The notes under the pieces were generated by a model. It worked only from the letters and a program-made list of their open reading frames with translations. It was not told the DNA's origin and did no database searches. Below, piece by piece: positions 50,936 to 60,235 of a stretch of 64,000 nucleotides of DNA (position 1 is the first letter of the stretch; every line of letters begins with the position of its first letter). The stretch comes from Oceanobacillus oncorhynchi (GTDB taxonomy: Bacteria > Bacillota > Bacilli > Bacillales > Amphibacillaceae), in NCBI RefSeq assembly GCF_000821065.1, contig NZ_CDGG01000001.1, positions 1,674,001 through 1,738,000 on the forward strand. Direction: 5' to 3'. Position numbers and translations under genes: made by a program.

Positions 50936-52102
50936 ATGATTTTTGGTGTGTTAAAGGATAATAAAATAGGAGAATACCGTGTGGTGTTAACTCCTGTTGA
51001 GGCGGCTGCCATTAAAGAAGATGGACATACCGTTTTAGTTCAAAACGATGCTGGTTTTTCAGCCGGCTTTACGAATGAACAGTATGAGCAAGAAGGTGCG
51101 GAGATGGTAGATACAATAGAAGAAATGTACAAGCGCTGTGATTTTCTTGCCAAAGTAAAAGAAATAGAAGAAAGTGAGTATGGATTATTAAGAGAAAACC
51201 AGATTGTTTATACATGTATTCATCCGGCGGCGCATCCGGAGCAAGTACAGGCTATTCTCGACAGCAAGAGTGTTGCGTTTACTGCAGAGGATTCCCATCG
51301 TTTTGGCTCCGTCAATTGTGAAGCAGCTGGAAAGCAGGGTGCGTTGATGGGGTTAAATGCGATGCTGACAATCAATGGCGGAAAAGGAAAATTTGTCAGC
51401 GGTCTAGCTGGCGCTCCCGGCATGAAGGTACTTATCCTGGGAGGCGGACTAGTTGGAAGGTCTTCCCTGCAGGTTCTGCAATCTTTAGGCGCCTGGTGTA
51501 CAGTGATGGATGTAAATTACGGGGTACTTAGAGATATCGGCAGGACATATAACGAAAAGGTAAATACGCAACTATCCACAAAGCAGAATATTAAAAAACT
51601 GCTCCCAGAAATTGATATGGTGATTAACTGTGTGAAGTGGCCGAAAGAAAATAAAGATTATTTAATTGACCGGGAGATGCTTCACTTAATGGAAAAGGGT
51701 TCTGTTATTGTAGATATTAGTAATGATGAAGATGGTGCCATTGAATCCTTCCGCGAAACAACACATGAAGATCCGATGTATGTTGAAAATGGTGTGGTGC
51801 ATTATTGTGTAAGTAATATTCCGGGAGCGATTGCGAATTCTACCTCAGTAGCTTATGCAGCTTCCGTGCTTCCGCATATTCGTTCTATTTTAAACCATGG
51901 CGTGAAGGAGGCCTGCATTCGTGACGGCTTTTTGAGAAGAAGCTTAACAGCCTATAAAGGCTACTTAACACATGAAGAAACAAGTGCTATTCAAAATCGG
52001 CCATGGGCACGTCCGGAAGATGTACTCCAGCTGCAGGAGGAAGAAATAGACTTTGCGCCGCCGGCAACGCGGACAAGATCAACTAACTTTTTAAAGATTT
52101 AA
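50936..52102 (+). CDS. alanine dehydrogenase/PNT-family oxidoreductase, divergent
   Basis: A 388-residue NAD-dependent enzyme; TTGGAGGAAT selects the ATG at 50936 over an upstream in-frame ATG at 50867. It keeps the alanine dehydrogenase catalytic positions: Arg in GEYRVVLTP, Lys in KVKE (about residue 73), His in CIHPA (about 94), Rossmann GGGLVG and VMDVN, Asp in VDISNDEDG and Asn in SNIPGA. The central helix region differs clearly from Ald (CEAAGKQGALMG). It may be an Ald variant or act on another amino acid, as in carboxyethyl-ornithine synthase relatives. A GltS-type carrier follows 25 bases later, suggesting an import-and-oxidise pair. Confidence 0.75.
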   Translation: MIFGVLKDNKIGEYRVVLTPVEAAAIKEDGHTVLVQNDAGFSAGFTNEQYEQEGAEMVDTIEEMYKRCDFLAKVKEIEESEYGLLRENQIVYTCIHPAAHPEQVQAILDSKSVAFTAEDSHRFGSVNCEAAGKQGALMGLNAMLTINGGKGKFVSGLAGAPGMKVLILGGGLVGRSSLQVLQSLGAWCTVMDVNYGVLRDIGRTYNEKVNTQLSTKQNIKKLLPEIDMVINCVKWPKENKDYLIDREMLHLMEKGSVIVDISNDEDGAIESFRETTHEDPMYVENGVVHYCVSNIPGAIANSTSVAYAASVLPHIRSILNHGVKEACIRDGFLRRSLTAYKGYLTHEETSAIQNRPWARPEDVLQLQEEEIDFAPPATRTRSTNFLKI

Positions 52103-52127
52103 TACAACCAAGAAAAGGGGAGACTAG

Positions 52128-53510
52128 ATGACGATAAACACATTATTAGTAGATTTTGCGTGTGCAAGTATTCTTATTTTATTAGGAATGTTTCTGCGCG
52201 CAAAATTGAAATTTATTCAACGAAGTTTTATTCCTGCAAGTTTGCTGGCGGGATTTCTGGGTCTGGCATTGGGACCCAGTTTTTTAAATATTTTGCCGCT
52301 TTCCGAACATATTGGTTCTTATGCGGGCGTTATTACGATATTAGTATTTGCTGCAGTAGGGATTAATGGTTTTTCCTTTTCACCGGGCAATATGAAAAAG
52401 GATCTTAACCGGATGGGCGCCTATGCGATTTATAAGATTTTGGGGATTGCTCTGCAAATCGTTATCCCAATTGTTTTTGCCATTATCGTTATTTCGAAAT
52501 TTATTCCAGAGATCAATTACGGGTTTGGATTACTATTAGCAGCCGGGTTCTATGGAGGTCATGGAACAGCTGCAGCAATCGGAACAACCTTTGAGAACCT
52601 AGGCTGGGAAAATGCAACGGATTTAGGCATGACAGCGGCCACCGGCGGGATGCTTATTGGTATTTTGGGCGGGCTCATTTTTATCAAATGGGCAACACGA
52701 AAAGGCTATACGCAATATGTAAAGGATTTCTCTGAAATTTCGGAGGATTTAAAAACAGGATTAGTAAAGCCTGAAAACCGCACCTCGATGGGGAAGGATA
52801 CCGTATCGCCTATCGCACTTGACCCATTGGCTTTTCATGTCGCGTTATTGGTGGTTCCTGCCGGATTAGGATATTTATTAAATAACTATATTGCAGAGAC
52901 CTGGAATTTAGAATTTCCGACATTTACGATTGCATTTATTATTGCGTTATTGATGTATCTTGTTTTGGGAAGAGGTAAAAAAGGGATTTATAAATATGTA
53001 GACAGTAAAATAGTAGATAGAATCGGAAGCTCTGCAACAGATTATCTTGTATTTTTTGGCGTGGCATCGATTCAGCTTCCGGTTGTGAGAGAGTACTGGC
53101 TGCCGTTGACGTTACTAATGCTTTCAGGACTGGTTGTCGTTGTATTGACCCTCGTCGTAATCGGGCCTGGTATGAACTACGAAAGCTGGTTTGAACGATC
53201 TATCTTTGTATATGGCTATTCCACCGGTGTTTTTGCTATTGGGCTAACACTGCTACGAGTTATTGATCCAAACAATAAGTCAAAAACATTAACTGATACT
53301 GCGATCGTTGGACCGTTAAATACGCCGTTGGAGCTATTTGCCTGGTCGGCGGGTCCGATTATGCTGATGACCGGACAGCATTGGACGTTTGTTGGTATTT
53401 ATGTAGCTATTTCGATAGCATGTTTTGTTATTGCGAGGATATTTAAATGGTGGTATTGGAAGATTCCGTTGGGAGAAAGGCCGGCTGTTCCTTTGGATAG
53501 GGAGGAATGA
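52128..53510 (+). CDS. GltS-family sodium/amino-acid symporter-like carrier
   Basis: A 460-residue membrane protein with about 12 helices in two halves. FYGGHGTAAAIGTTFENLG in the first half is the GltS hairpin motif, and FVYGYSTGVFAIGLTLLRVIDP in the second half matches the same region of the paralog at 39878. AAAAGGGGAG precedes the ATG. It is the second gene of the operon with the Ald-like dehydrogenase and probably supplies its amino-acid substrate with Na+. The specificity may not be glutamate. Confidence 0.85.
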   Translation: MTINTLLVDFACASILILLGMFLRAKLKFIQRSFIPASLLAGFLGLALGPSFLNILPLSEHIGSYAGVITILVFAAVGINGFSFSPGNMKKDLNRMGAYAIYKILGIALQIVIPIVFAIIVISKFIPEINYGFGLLLAAGFYGGHGTAAAIGTTFENLGWENATDLGMTAATGGMLIGILGGLIFIKWATRKGYTQYVKDFSEISEDLKTGLVKPENRTSMGKDTVSPIALDPLAFHVALLVVPAGLGYLLNNYIAETWNLEFPTFTIAFIIALLMYLVLGRGKKGIYKYVDSKIVDRIGSSATDYLVFFGVASIQLPVVREYWLPLTLLMLSGLVVVVLTLVVIGPGMNYESWFERSIFVYGYSTGVFAIGLTLLRVIDPNNKSKTLTDTAIVGPLNTPLELFAWSAGPIMLMTGQHWTFVGIYVAISIACFVIARIFKWWYWKIPLGERPAVPLDREE

Positions 53511-53534
53511 TGTGTTCTGAAATAGAGTAATAAG

Positions 53535-53577
53535 AGAAGAAGACTGGCTTCGTGAAAGATTCCGGTCTTCTTCTTTA
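53535..53577 (+). terminator. terminator after the Ald-like operon
   Basis: AGAAGAAGACTGG and CCGGTCTTCTTCTTT form a 13-base stem with a T-tract. Confidence 0.88.
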
Positions 53578-53723
53578 ATTGCTTATACCTATTTTATTTC
53601 GTGTTAAAAAATAAAATTTAAAAGCAATTCTGCTAAATAAACATTTATCATAATGGTGCTCTCAACTTTTCTTATGAGACAGCACGCTGCTAATTGAAAT
53701 AATGTAATTTCTAACCTAGTTTC

Positions 53724-54998
53724 CTAGGGATAAAATGGGAAGAAAATAGGGAGCAATAACATGGAAACAATGATGCCGACTAAAATCATTGGAGAGCCAG
53801 CCTTAACGTAATCCATGAATTTATAGCCGCCGACACTGTAAACCATTGTATTTGCAGGCATGCCAATTGGCGTAGCAAATGCTAAAGAACCTCCGATTAC
53901 TGTTGCCATCAGTACAGCTCTTGGATCTGCTCCAATAGAAGTTGCAATGGATAAACTTATCGGTACTAATAGAGCAGTGGTTGCTGTGTTGGACATGAAA
54001 TTTGTCATCACAGCAGAGAGTGCTAAAATCACAACTAATAATAAATAAGGTGATGGTGTATCTCCCAAAAAGTCTACAATAGAATGTGCAATTAATGCTC
54101 CCGCTCCGGTAACATCAATAGCTTTTGCCATTGCTAAAGAACCGACAAACAAAAGGATGGTATTCATATCAATCGATTTCATTGCTTCTTTTTCTGAGAT
54201 AACTCTTGTTGCTACTAAAATTAATGCCCCAGTCCAAGCGGAAACATGCAGCGGTACACCTATGACATCTTCGAGAATCATCGCCGCTACAGTTAATATT
54301 AGAACAATAAGAGATAAATATTGTTTCCATTTGGGAACATTTGAATAATCTATTTGTTGATTGAAAATGGAGTCTTCATTCAATGCTTGTTCTTTATTAT
54401 TTGGTAAAAATCGGTATCCGAAAAAACAAAAATATAAGATACCAATAATTAATATAGGTAATCCAACTTTTGCATACTCAAAAAAACCAAAAGATAAACC
54501 TATACCTTGTAAAGCTGATTGGGCAATCATATTCCCTGGGGCGCCAATCAGACTCAAATTTCCTCCCATAGCCGCTGCGAAAATTAGAGGGAGAAGTAAT
54601 CTGGATCTGGAAAACCCGGATTTAGCTGCTATGCCAATGATAACAGGTATGAATACAGCTGCTGTGCCTGTGTTTGATAATAGACCTGACATAAGGCCAG
54701 TAATTACCATGATAACGGCAATTAACATCCGCTCCGTTTTTGCAAATTTGGTTATGATACTCCCAAAGTTTTGTGCCATACCTGTCTCAAAAAATGCTCC
54801 ACCAACAATAAACATGGCGATAAATAATAAGACATTCGTATTGACGAACCCATCGAAAGCTTCGCCGGGTTCTAATACTCCTGTTAAAATTAATCCCACA
54901 GCAACTATCATTGCTGTAATAGATAAAGGGATTTTTTCCCAAGCGAACATTATGATAGCAAATATTAAAAATAGTAACGTAATTATTTCAGGACTCAT
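53724..54998 (-). CDS. SLC13 family divalent-anion:Na+ symporter
   Basis: A 424-residue protein with about 11 membrane helices. Two internally related hairpins carry the family motif: LLSNTGTAAVFIPVIIGIA (about residues 110-128) and FMSNTATTALLVPISLSIA (about 340-358), as in VcINDY-type dicarboxylate carriers. It is last in a minus-strand operon with glycerate kinase and tartrate dehydrogenase, so tartrate or malate is the likely substrate. The gene starts 54 bases after the glycerate kinase stop, with GGGGGAATAAA before the ATG. Confidence 0.88.
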   Translation of the reverse strand: MSPEIITLLFLIFAIIMFAWEKIPLSITAMIVAVGLILTGVLEPGEAFDGFVNTNVLLFIAMFIVGGAFFETGMAQNFGSIITKFAKTERMLIAVIMVITGLMSGLLSNTGTAAVFIPVIIGIAAKSGFSRSRLLLPLIFAAAMGGNLSLIGAPGNMIAQSALQGIGLSFGFFEYAKVGLPILIIGILYFCFFGYRFLPNNKEQALNEDSIFNQQIDYSNVPKWKQYLSLIVLILTVAAMILEDVIGVPLHVSAWTGALILVATRVISEKEAMKSIDMNTILLFVGSLAMAKAIDVTGAGALIAHSIVDFLGDTPSPYLLLVVILALSAVMTNFMSNTATTALLVPISLSIATSIGADPRAVLMATVIGGSLAFATPIGMPANTMVYSVGGYKFMDYVKAGSPMILVGIIVSMLLLPIFFPFYP

Positions 54999-55052
54999 TT
55001 TATTCCCCCTAAAGTTATAACGTTTAAAAGCTAAAACACAAAGACTGCTAAA

Positions 55053-56180
55053 CTACTTTTTTGGCCATGATAGAAAAGTGGCTATTTGCTGTGATATATA
55101 GCTTATATTATTCTGAACTTGTGACCTCTCCATTGCTTGTTCTAGTGTTTGAACGCCGGGAATAACGGATAAGCAAACGTTGATACCGCTTTCGTAAAAA
55201 CGTGTTAATAAAGAACTGTCGATACTGCCGGCGATAGCAATTACGGGTTTATTTAAGCTGCGTGCGTAATTTGCAATACTAATAGGAGCTTTACCTGACA
55301 ATGTTTGAGAATCTAATTTTCCTTCCCCTGTAATAACAACATCCACTTGATGAATGACTTCTTTTACTTGAAGCGTTTCCATAAACCAGTCAGCACCATC
55401 AAATATTTGAGCATCAAGTGCTAAGCATGCAGCACCTAAACCACCTGCTGCACCTGCCCCTGGAGTATCTTGATACTTTTCTAAAATAGGGGTAATGGTA
55501 CATAAGCGCTGTATTTGTTCCTCGATTTCAACAGCGTCTTCTGGTGTGATTCCTTTTTGCGGGCCGAAAATAAATGTAGCGCCATTCTGACCAAAAAGCG
55601 GATTTTGCACATCTGTTATAACAGATAATGTAATATTTTTAATCGCTGTAAAGCATGTTGAAAAATCTATATGTGTAATGTCTTTTAAAGCAGCAGCTCC
55701 CAAAGGAACAGGTTGATCAGATTCGTCTGTAATTGTTACGCCCAGGGCTTGAAGCATCCCTATTCCCAAATCATTTGTAGCACTTCCGCCAAGCGTAATG
55801 ACCACATTATCTGCCCCATGGTTTATTGCATGCATAATCGCTTCGCCTACACCATATGTAGTCGTATGCAACGGATTCCTTTTATTTTCAGGAATCATTG
55901 GCAAGCCACAAATTTGAGCAATTTCAATTACCGCCGTGCCATTATTCATCAGAGCATAATAGCTTTGTATTTTTTCTCCCAGACTGCCAATAACCATACA
56001 ATCTATTTTTTTCGCAACACCCGAATCAATCAATGCATCCATTGTTCCTTCACCGCCATCAGCTAAAGGTTTTTGAATAACTTCTAAATTTTTAATCTCT
56101 AATTCTTTAGCTATAATGTCATTAATTTCTGAAGAACTGATACTTCCTTTAAATGAGTCTACAGCAGCTAATATCTTCAT
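55053..56180 (-). CDS. glycerate kinase (GarK/GlxK family)
   Basis: A 375-residue kinase of normal length. It begins MKILAAVDSFKGSISSSE, contains ADGGEGTMDAL and TLGGSATNDLGIGML, and ends with VVITGEGKLDSQTLSGKAP, all family signatures. It phosphorylates D-glycerate, here probably the product of tartrate decarboxylation by the upstream dehydrogenase, to feed glycolysis as 2-phosphoglycerate. AAGGAGGAG lies upstream of the ATG. A terminator and a structured RNA lie between it and the upstream gene, so its expression may be controlled separately. Confidence 0.92.
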   Translation of the reverse strand: MKILAAVDSFKGSISSSEINDIIAKELEIKNLEVIQKPLADGGEGTMDALIDSGVAKKIDCMVIGSLGEKIQSYYALMNNGTAVIEIAQICGLPMIPENKRNPLHTTTYGVGEAIMHAINHGADNVVITLGGSATNDLGIGMLQALGVTITDESDQPVPLGAAALKDITHIDFSTCFTAIKNITLSVITDVQNPLFGQNGATFIFGPQKGITPEDAVEIEEQIQRLCTITPILEKYQDTPGAGAAGGLGAACLALDAQIFDGADWFMETLQVKEVIHQVDVVITGEGKLDSQTLSGKAPISIANYARSLNKPVIAIAGSIDSSLLTRFYESGINVCLSVIPGVQTLEQAMERSQVQNNISYISQQIATFLSWPKK

Positions 56181-56202
56181 TTGTCTCCTCCTTATGAAAA
56201 AG

Positions 56203-56239
56203 TAAGGTACTCAGATAAGCCTATCTCAGTACCTTTTAT
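56203..56239 (-). terminator. terminator directly before glycerate kinase
   Basis: AAGGTACTCAGATA and TATCTCAGTACCTT form a 14-base stem (one C/C mismatch) around AGCC, with Ts following on the minus strand. It ends 22 bases before the glycerate kinase start, inside the operon. Confidence 0.75.
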
Positions 56240-56266
56240 CATTGCGCTTTAAAAGAGCATAAAGAA

Positions 56267-56354
56267 CTTTCAGGAATAAAGTATAAGCGCGCGGTTTTGG
56301 TAGGGCTGGTAATCGCGGTACCAGTCCCAACTAAGGAAATCCGCGCCTTTCAGG
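56267..56354 (-). ncRNA. structured intergenic RNA candidate upstream of the terminator
   Basis: An outer stem pairs GCGCGG (56289-56294) with CCGCGC (56341-56346); inside, GGGCTGGT (56303-56310) pairs with ACCAGTCCC (56320-56328, one bulge). The word CTTTCAGG occurs on both sides (56267 and 56347). On the minus strand it lies between the tartrate dehydrogenase stop and a terminator that precedes glycerate kinase, the layout of a riboswitch. It matches no riboswitch that I know; the TGGTACCGCG word resembles a T-box core but no stem I exists. Confidence 0.45.
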
Positions 56355-56409
56355 TTTGCCTTGCCAAGTTTTCTTTAAATATTAGAAAAACGTGAAAATA
56401 AAGGGTGCA

Positions 56410-57486
56410 TTATAGTGTTAGATTTTTGATAATTGCATTTGTAATTTCTTCTGTATTACTAGTTCCCCCAATATCACGAGTGATAATACCTTGTGCAGTT
56501 GTTCGGCGGATAGCCTCATGTACTTTATTGGCTTCTTCCTGCAGTCCGAGGTCTTCTAGCATTAATGCAGCACTGGCAATCGTGCCAATTGGATTTGCGA
56601 CTCCTTTACCAGCAATGTCTGGAGCAGATCCATGGACAGATTCGAACATACTAGGAAACCGCTTGTCGATTTGTAAATTAGCGCTAGAAGCAATACCAAG
56701 GCTGCCAGCAAGGGCGCTTCCTAAATCAGATAAAATATCAGCAAATAAGTTAGATGCAACCACTACCTCTAAATCATCTGGATTAAGTACAAATTGGGCA
56801 GCCATAGCATCTACTAACCATTGGTCTGTTTCTACGTCTGGATATTCTTTGCTGACACGTTGAAATACTTCATCCCATAAAACCATTCCGTATTGTTGTG
56901 CATTACTTTTTGTAACACTAGTTACCTTCTTTCTTTTTCGAGTACGTGCAAGGTCAAACGCAAAACGGATAATACGTTCACAGCCATGTTCTGTAAAAAT
57001 AGAAGATTGAATGGCTACTTCTCTTTCATCTGGACGAGCGCTAAAGTTTCTTCCGCCAATTCCAGAGTATTCTCCTTCTGAATTTTCACGTACCAATATC
57101 CAATTTAAGCTTTCTGGATCTGGATGAGCGATACGATGATTGATACCAGGAAGAAACTCCACAGGTCTGATATTTGCCCACTGATCTAGCCCTTGGCAAA
57201 TTGCTATACGAAGTCCCCATAAGCTGACATGGTCGGGTACGCGAGGATCACCCACAGCTCCGAAATAAATGGCATCATAATCTTTCAAAGTTTCTACACC
57301 ATTTTTTGGAATCATACTTCCGTGCTCTAAGTAATAATCACTTCCCCAATTGAAGTAATCGCTTTCAAATTTAAATTTACCGTCTGATTGTTCCTCCAAG
57401 TAAGTTAATACTTTCATACCGGCTGCAATTACTTCTTTTCCGATACCGTCTCCTGGAATTACTGCAAGTTTAAACGCTTTTGTCAT
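56410..57486 (-). CDS. ttuC: tartrate dehydrogenase/decarboxylase (D-malate dehydrogenase family)
   Basis: A 358-residue member of the isopropylmalate/isocitrate dehydrogenase fold. The segment SLWGLRIAICQGLDQWANIRPVE, where isopropylmalate dehydrogenase would have a different substrate helix, is typical of TtuC/DmlA. The metal and substrate sites appear in VRENSEGEYSG, FADILSDLGSALAGSLG and SVHGSAPDIAGKG. It converts tartrate to D-glycerate and CO2, and can act on D-malate; the downstream glycerate kinase supports tartrate. AGGGAGG lies 8-9 bases before the ATG. A palindrome in its promoter suggests control by the adjacent GntR protein. Confidence 0.9.
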   Translation of the reverse strand: MTKAFKLAVIPGDGIGKEVIAAGMKVLTYLEEQSDGKFKFESDYFNWGSDYYLEHGSMIPKNGVETLKDYDAIYFGAVGDPRVPDHVSLWGLRIAICQGLDQWANIRPVEFLPGINHRIAHPDPESLNWILVRENSEGEYSGIGGRNFSARPDEREVAIQSSIFTEHGCERIIRFAFDLARTRKRKKVTSVTKSNAQQYGMVLWDEVFQRVSKEYPDVETDQWLVDAMAAQFVLNPDDLEVVVASNLFADILSDLGSALAGSLGIASSANLQIDKRFPSMFESVHGSAPDIAGKGVANPIGTIASAALMLEDLGLQEEANKVHEAIRRTTAQGIITRDIGGTSNTEEITNAIIKNLTL

Positions 57487-57516
57487 AACGCTTCCTCCCT
57501 TTATTAAGTTATTTAT

Positions 57517-57545
57517 ATCTTAAACAACGTATACGTTAAAGTCAA
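57517..57545 (-). promoter_or_regulatory. promoter with GntR operator for the tartrate operon
   Basis: TTGACT, 17-base spacer, TAAGAT on the minus strand. The spacer holds the perfect palindrome AACGTATACGTT (57526-57537), a fitting site for the FadR-type GntR regulator next door. Confidence 0.7.
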
Positions 57546-57600
57546 TATTTATTTTATTTATTTATTTTTTGTTCATTAAACCCTTTTAATGTATTCATTA

Positions 57601-57644
57601 AAAAACTAGCAGATAAGATTTTAAGATCTTGTCTGCTAGTTTTC
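57601..57644. terminator. terminator after the GntR gene
   Basis: AAAACTAGCAGA-N-AAGAT pairs with the matching arm ending TCTGCTAGTTTT. It overlaps the 3' end of gntR and separates it from the tartrate operon. Confidence 0.82.
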
Positions 57645-58325
57645 CTTGCGTAGAATATTTAAAATTTCGGTATGAGATCTGTTTCGATGCTCTTGCATAA
57701 CATACTTTGCAGCTTGCTCATTTTTAGCAATCATACAGGCGATGATAGCTTTGTGTTCTTGAATGGATTGTTTTGGTAAGGGCCTTTCGTGAATCGTAAA
57801 GAGTCTTGCTCGATGACACTGATCATCAAATGTTTCATAAGTATTTGATAAACGATGATTATCAGCTAAATCTAAAATTTGGCGGTGGAATAAATCATCC
57901 AGCTTGGACCATCGTTCTAAATCTTCATTTCCTAATGCCTCTAGTTGTTCATCAATCATGTTTTGCAGTTGTTGAATATCTTTATCTGAGGCGTTCTGAG
58001 TAGCTGCTTCTGCGGCAATTCCATCAAGTGCCACGATAACACTATAAATTTCTTTTAAATCTTCTGGACGTATCGGTTCTACAACAAACCCTTTACGAGG
58101 AACTAAACGAATTAAACCTTCCGTTTCCAGGCGTACAAATGCTTCTCTTACGGGTGTTCTGCTCATTTCTAGAAATGCTGTTATTTCACGTTCTAAAAAC
58201 ATACTTCCTGGCGATAAAATTAGTTCGCGAACGGCAGATTTAAGTATCAAATAAGCTTGTTGAGGTAACTTATAATCTTCAATGTGATCAATGTTTTCTT
58301 TTATTTTATGTAATGGAAAATCCAT
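57636..58325 (-). CDS. GntR-family (FadR/FCD) transcriptional regulator
   Basis: A 229-residue regulator. The winged helix spans about residues 20-85 (LILSPGSMFLEREITAFLEM, then SRTPVREAFVRLETEGLI, then RLVPRKGFVV). The FCD effector domain follows, with the metal-ligand pattern Asp/His: DDLFHRQILDLADN and EHKAIIACMIAKNEQAA, then HRNRSHTEIL. Such proteins bind small carboxylates. It is upstream of the tartrate operon on the same strand and probably represses it at the AACGTATACGTT site. AAGGAGCGG lies before the ATG. Confidence 0.92.
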   Translation of the reverse strand: MDFPLHKIKENIDHIEDYKLPQQAYLILKSAVRELILSPGSMFLEREITAFLEMSRTPVREAFVRLETEGLIRLVPRKGFVVEPIRPEDLKEIYSVIVALDGIAAEAATQNASDKDIQQLQNMIDEQLEALGNEDLERWSKLDDLFHRQILDLADNHRLSNTYETFDDQCHRARLFTIHERPLPKQSIQEHKAIIACMIAKNEQAAKYVMQEHRNRSHTEILNILRKEN

Positions 58326-58543
58326 AAAAAACCGCTCCTTCTTAAATATCTGATAAAATAAATGGCAGTTGGAAGCATAGATGTTTTTCGTGATCTATTC
58401 ATATTATACTAAAGATGTTGAAATAAACAGAAGTAAGAGTATATTCTCGGAATTTCCTTTAATGTTTTATTGATTTCTCATAAGCTTAATTATGTGGAGA
58501 AATAACTAACAGATTAAGTCTGGTGCTCATATTAAAAAGAAAA

Positions 58544-58579
58544 CTGGCACCTTCGCCAAATAAAATGTGAAAGTGTCAG
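58544..58579 (-). terminator. terminator after the J-domain gene
   Basis: CTGGCACCTT pairs with AAGTGTCAG (one bulge, one wobble), with a T-rich tract following on the minus strand. Confidence 0.6.
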
Positions 58580-58599
58580 CTATTTCTTTTTTAAATAAA

Positions 58600-59925
58600 T
58601 TATTTCTTCTTTCGCAAATTCCTTTTCTCTTCCCGGCTAAGTCCGACAGTTAACTGTTCAAATAAAGTATCCCATTGATTCTGAAATGATTTATAAATAA
58701 GCGGATATTTTTTCTTCAACTGCAGAATTCCTGCCGCATAGCTTTGGTTGTCATTTTCCAGTTGCTGTTTCTGGTAGACAGGTAATTCATTCATTACCGC
58801 AATCATTTTTGCAGCAGATACTTTGCCGGTGTAGAACCATTCATATGCTTTGTAGTAAAGCAGCGCATGAGCATGCATATCACGAGACAATCTGCTGATT
58901 TCTTTTTGCAAACGTGCCTGCTTTTTGGTTTCATTATGTGCTTTTTTTATGTCACTATTATTCCGGGTAATAGCATCTGCTAAACCGATGTAAATCTCAG
59001 CCTCTTGAAATAGTGCTGCTTTATGAAAATACATATATTGTTCCATCAGTTCATCCTGCAGCTCTTTTACATCATCCGTTTCCGAAACATGCTTTAGATG
59101 CTTTTTAAATTTGGAGATGATTTTAGATAGCATAGACCAATTTTCTGTCGTAATGATAATATTAATCCAGGATAGATAGAATGCGGTAGTTGTTTTGGTA
59201 TCCTCATCTTCTGCTGGTTGAGATTGTTCCATGACTTGCATGGATTTATCATACTGATTTATCTGAGTGTGAAGATGTGCAAGCGCTGGGGCAAACATGG
59301 ATGTTTGCTCTGGGAACCTCTCCAATAAATCCTCGTAGGTTTCGATAGCCTTGTCAGGATAGCCATTATCTTGGTAGATATCAGCCTTTAACGTATAGAT
59401 GACCTGCAACTCTTCGTTGCTTGTCGTCAGCGGGATGATTTCTGAAAATATCTTTTCCATCTCATCAACATCGTCATTAAAACTAGCTAGTTTTAATAGC
59501 TTAAATTTAATTTCGCCGCTATCTGGTACGAGCTGATTTAATTTTTTATAGATTTCAAAGGCTTTTTGGTTATCTCCACTGTCCATGGCTTTTTTTGCAT
59601 CAGCAATTAATTGTTCTGCTTCATCAAGCGGTTTGACTTCTTCTGCTTTTGTATTTTCTTCGGGTGTATGCTGTTGGTCAGCCTTCCCGGTTGAAGCAGC
59701 GTCTGTTTTTTTCTTGCCGTGTTTACGATTATTATCGTAAGCTGCTCTTTTCTCAGGATCTCTTAAAACCTCAAAAGCTTCCTGTACTTTGGCATAGCCT
59801 TCTGGGTCTGTTTCCTGCGGATGTTTTTCCAAAGCCTGCAGATATTTTTCTTCGATTCTTGCTTGACCAATATTAGCAGTGGTGCCAAGAATCTTATAAT
59901 AGCTTTCATTCTTTATTTTACTCAT
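58600..59925 (-). CDS. J-domain-like protein with TPR repeats, HPD motif altered
   Basis: A 441-residue soluble protein. The first 70 residues fold like a DnaJ J-domain (YYKILGTTANIGQARIEEKYLQALEKHPQETDPEGYAKVQEAFEVL, then LRDPEKRAAYD), but the invariant HPD that activates DnaK is HPQ here. A charged linker (about 70-105) is followed by TPR-like helical repeats (EQLIADAKKAMDSGDNQKAFEIYKKLNQLVPDS and more) and a basic tail RKKK. GAGGAG precedes the ATG. It is divergent from the Z1-domain gene. It probably acts as a scaffold rather than a standard DnaK co-chaperone. Confidence 0.78.
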   Translation of the reverse strand: MSKIKNESYYKILGTTANIGQARIEEKYLQALEKHPQETDPEGYAKVQEAFEVLRDPEKRAAYDNNRKHGKKKTDAASTGKADQQHTPEENTKAEEVKPLDEAEQLIADAKKAMDSGDNQKAFEIYKKLNQLVPDSGEIKFKLLKLASFNDDVDEMEKIFSEIIPLTTSNEELQVIYTLKADIYQDNGYPDKAIETYEDLLERFPEQTSMFAPALAHLHTQINQYDKSMQVMEQSQPAEDEDTKTTTAFYLSWINIIITTENWSMLSKIISKFKKHLKHVSETDDVKELQDELMEQYMYFHKAALFQEAEIYIGLADAITRNNSDIKKAHNETKKQARLQKEISRLSRDMHAHALLYYKAYEWFYTGKVSAAKMIAVMNELPVYQKQQLENDNQSYAAGILQLKKKYPLIYKSFQNQWDTLFEQLTVGLSREEKRNLRKKK

Positions 59926-60235
59926 AGTGATAACTCCTCATTATTTACGGTCGAAAAAGGATAAAGTTTCTGGCTCTATCCTTGTCGTTATATAGACTAA
60001 TAAAATCCTTCTATTCATGATAGAAGGAGCTTGTTGTTTTATTTAAATAGGCGGAACATAATAATGCCAGCCTGAATCTTGTTATATTCCGTTTTTTATT
60101 GTAGCTTTTCTTTTCGAATCTCGCAAGGAAAGGGCGAAATTAAGAGGCAGGAATAAATAGAAATACAAAAGCTGGAAAGTTTCTTTAATCTCATGAAGAT
60201 GCCCTTGACTGCAGGATGCTGGGTTTCTGCAAGGT

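Noticed and set aside
54361..55020. 219-codon frame on the + strand opposite the SLC13 carrier
   Set aside because: A shadow of the carrier gene: no ribosome binding site, and the composition is that expected for the antisense of a membrane protein.
56287..56346. T-box or c-di-GMP riboswitch before glycerate kinase
   Set aside because: The TGGTACCGCG word fits a T-box core, and GCAAACC plus GAAA recall the c-di-GMP-I class, but there is no stem I or specifier loop and the remaining c-di-GMP conserved blocks are missing. Kept only as an unclassified structured RNA.
56405..56863. 152-codon frame opposite tartrate dehydrogenase
   Set aside because: Antisense shadow of a clear dehydrogenase gene.
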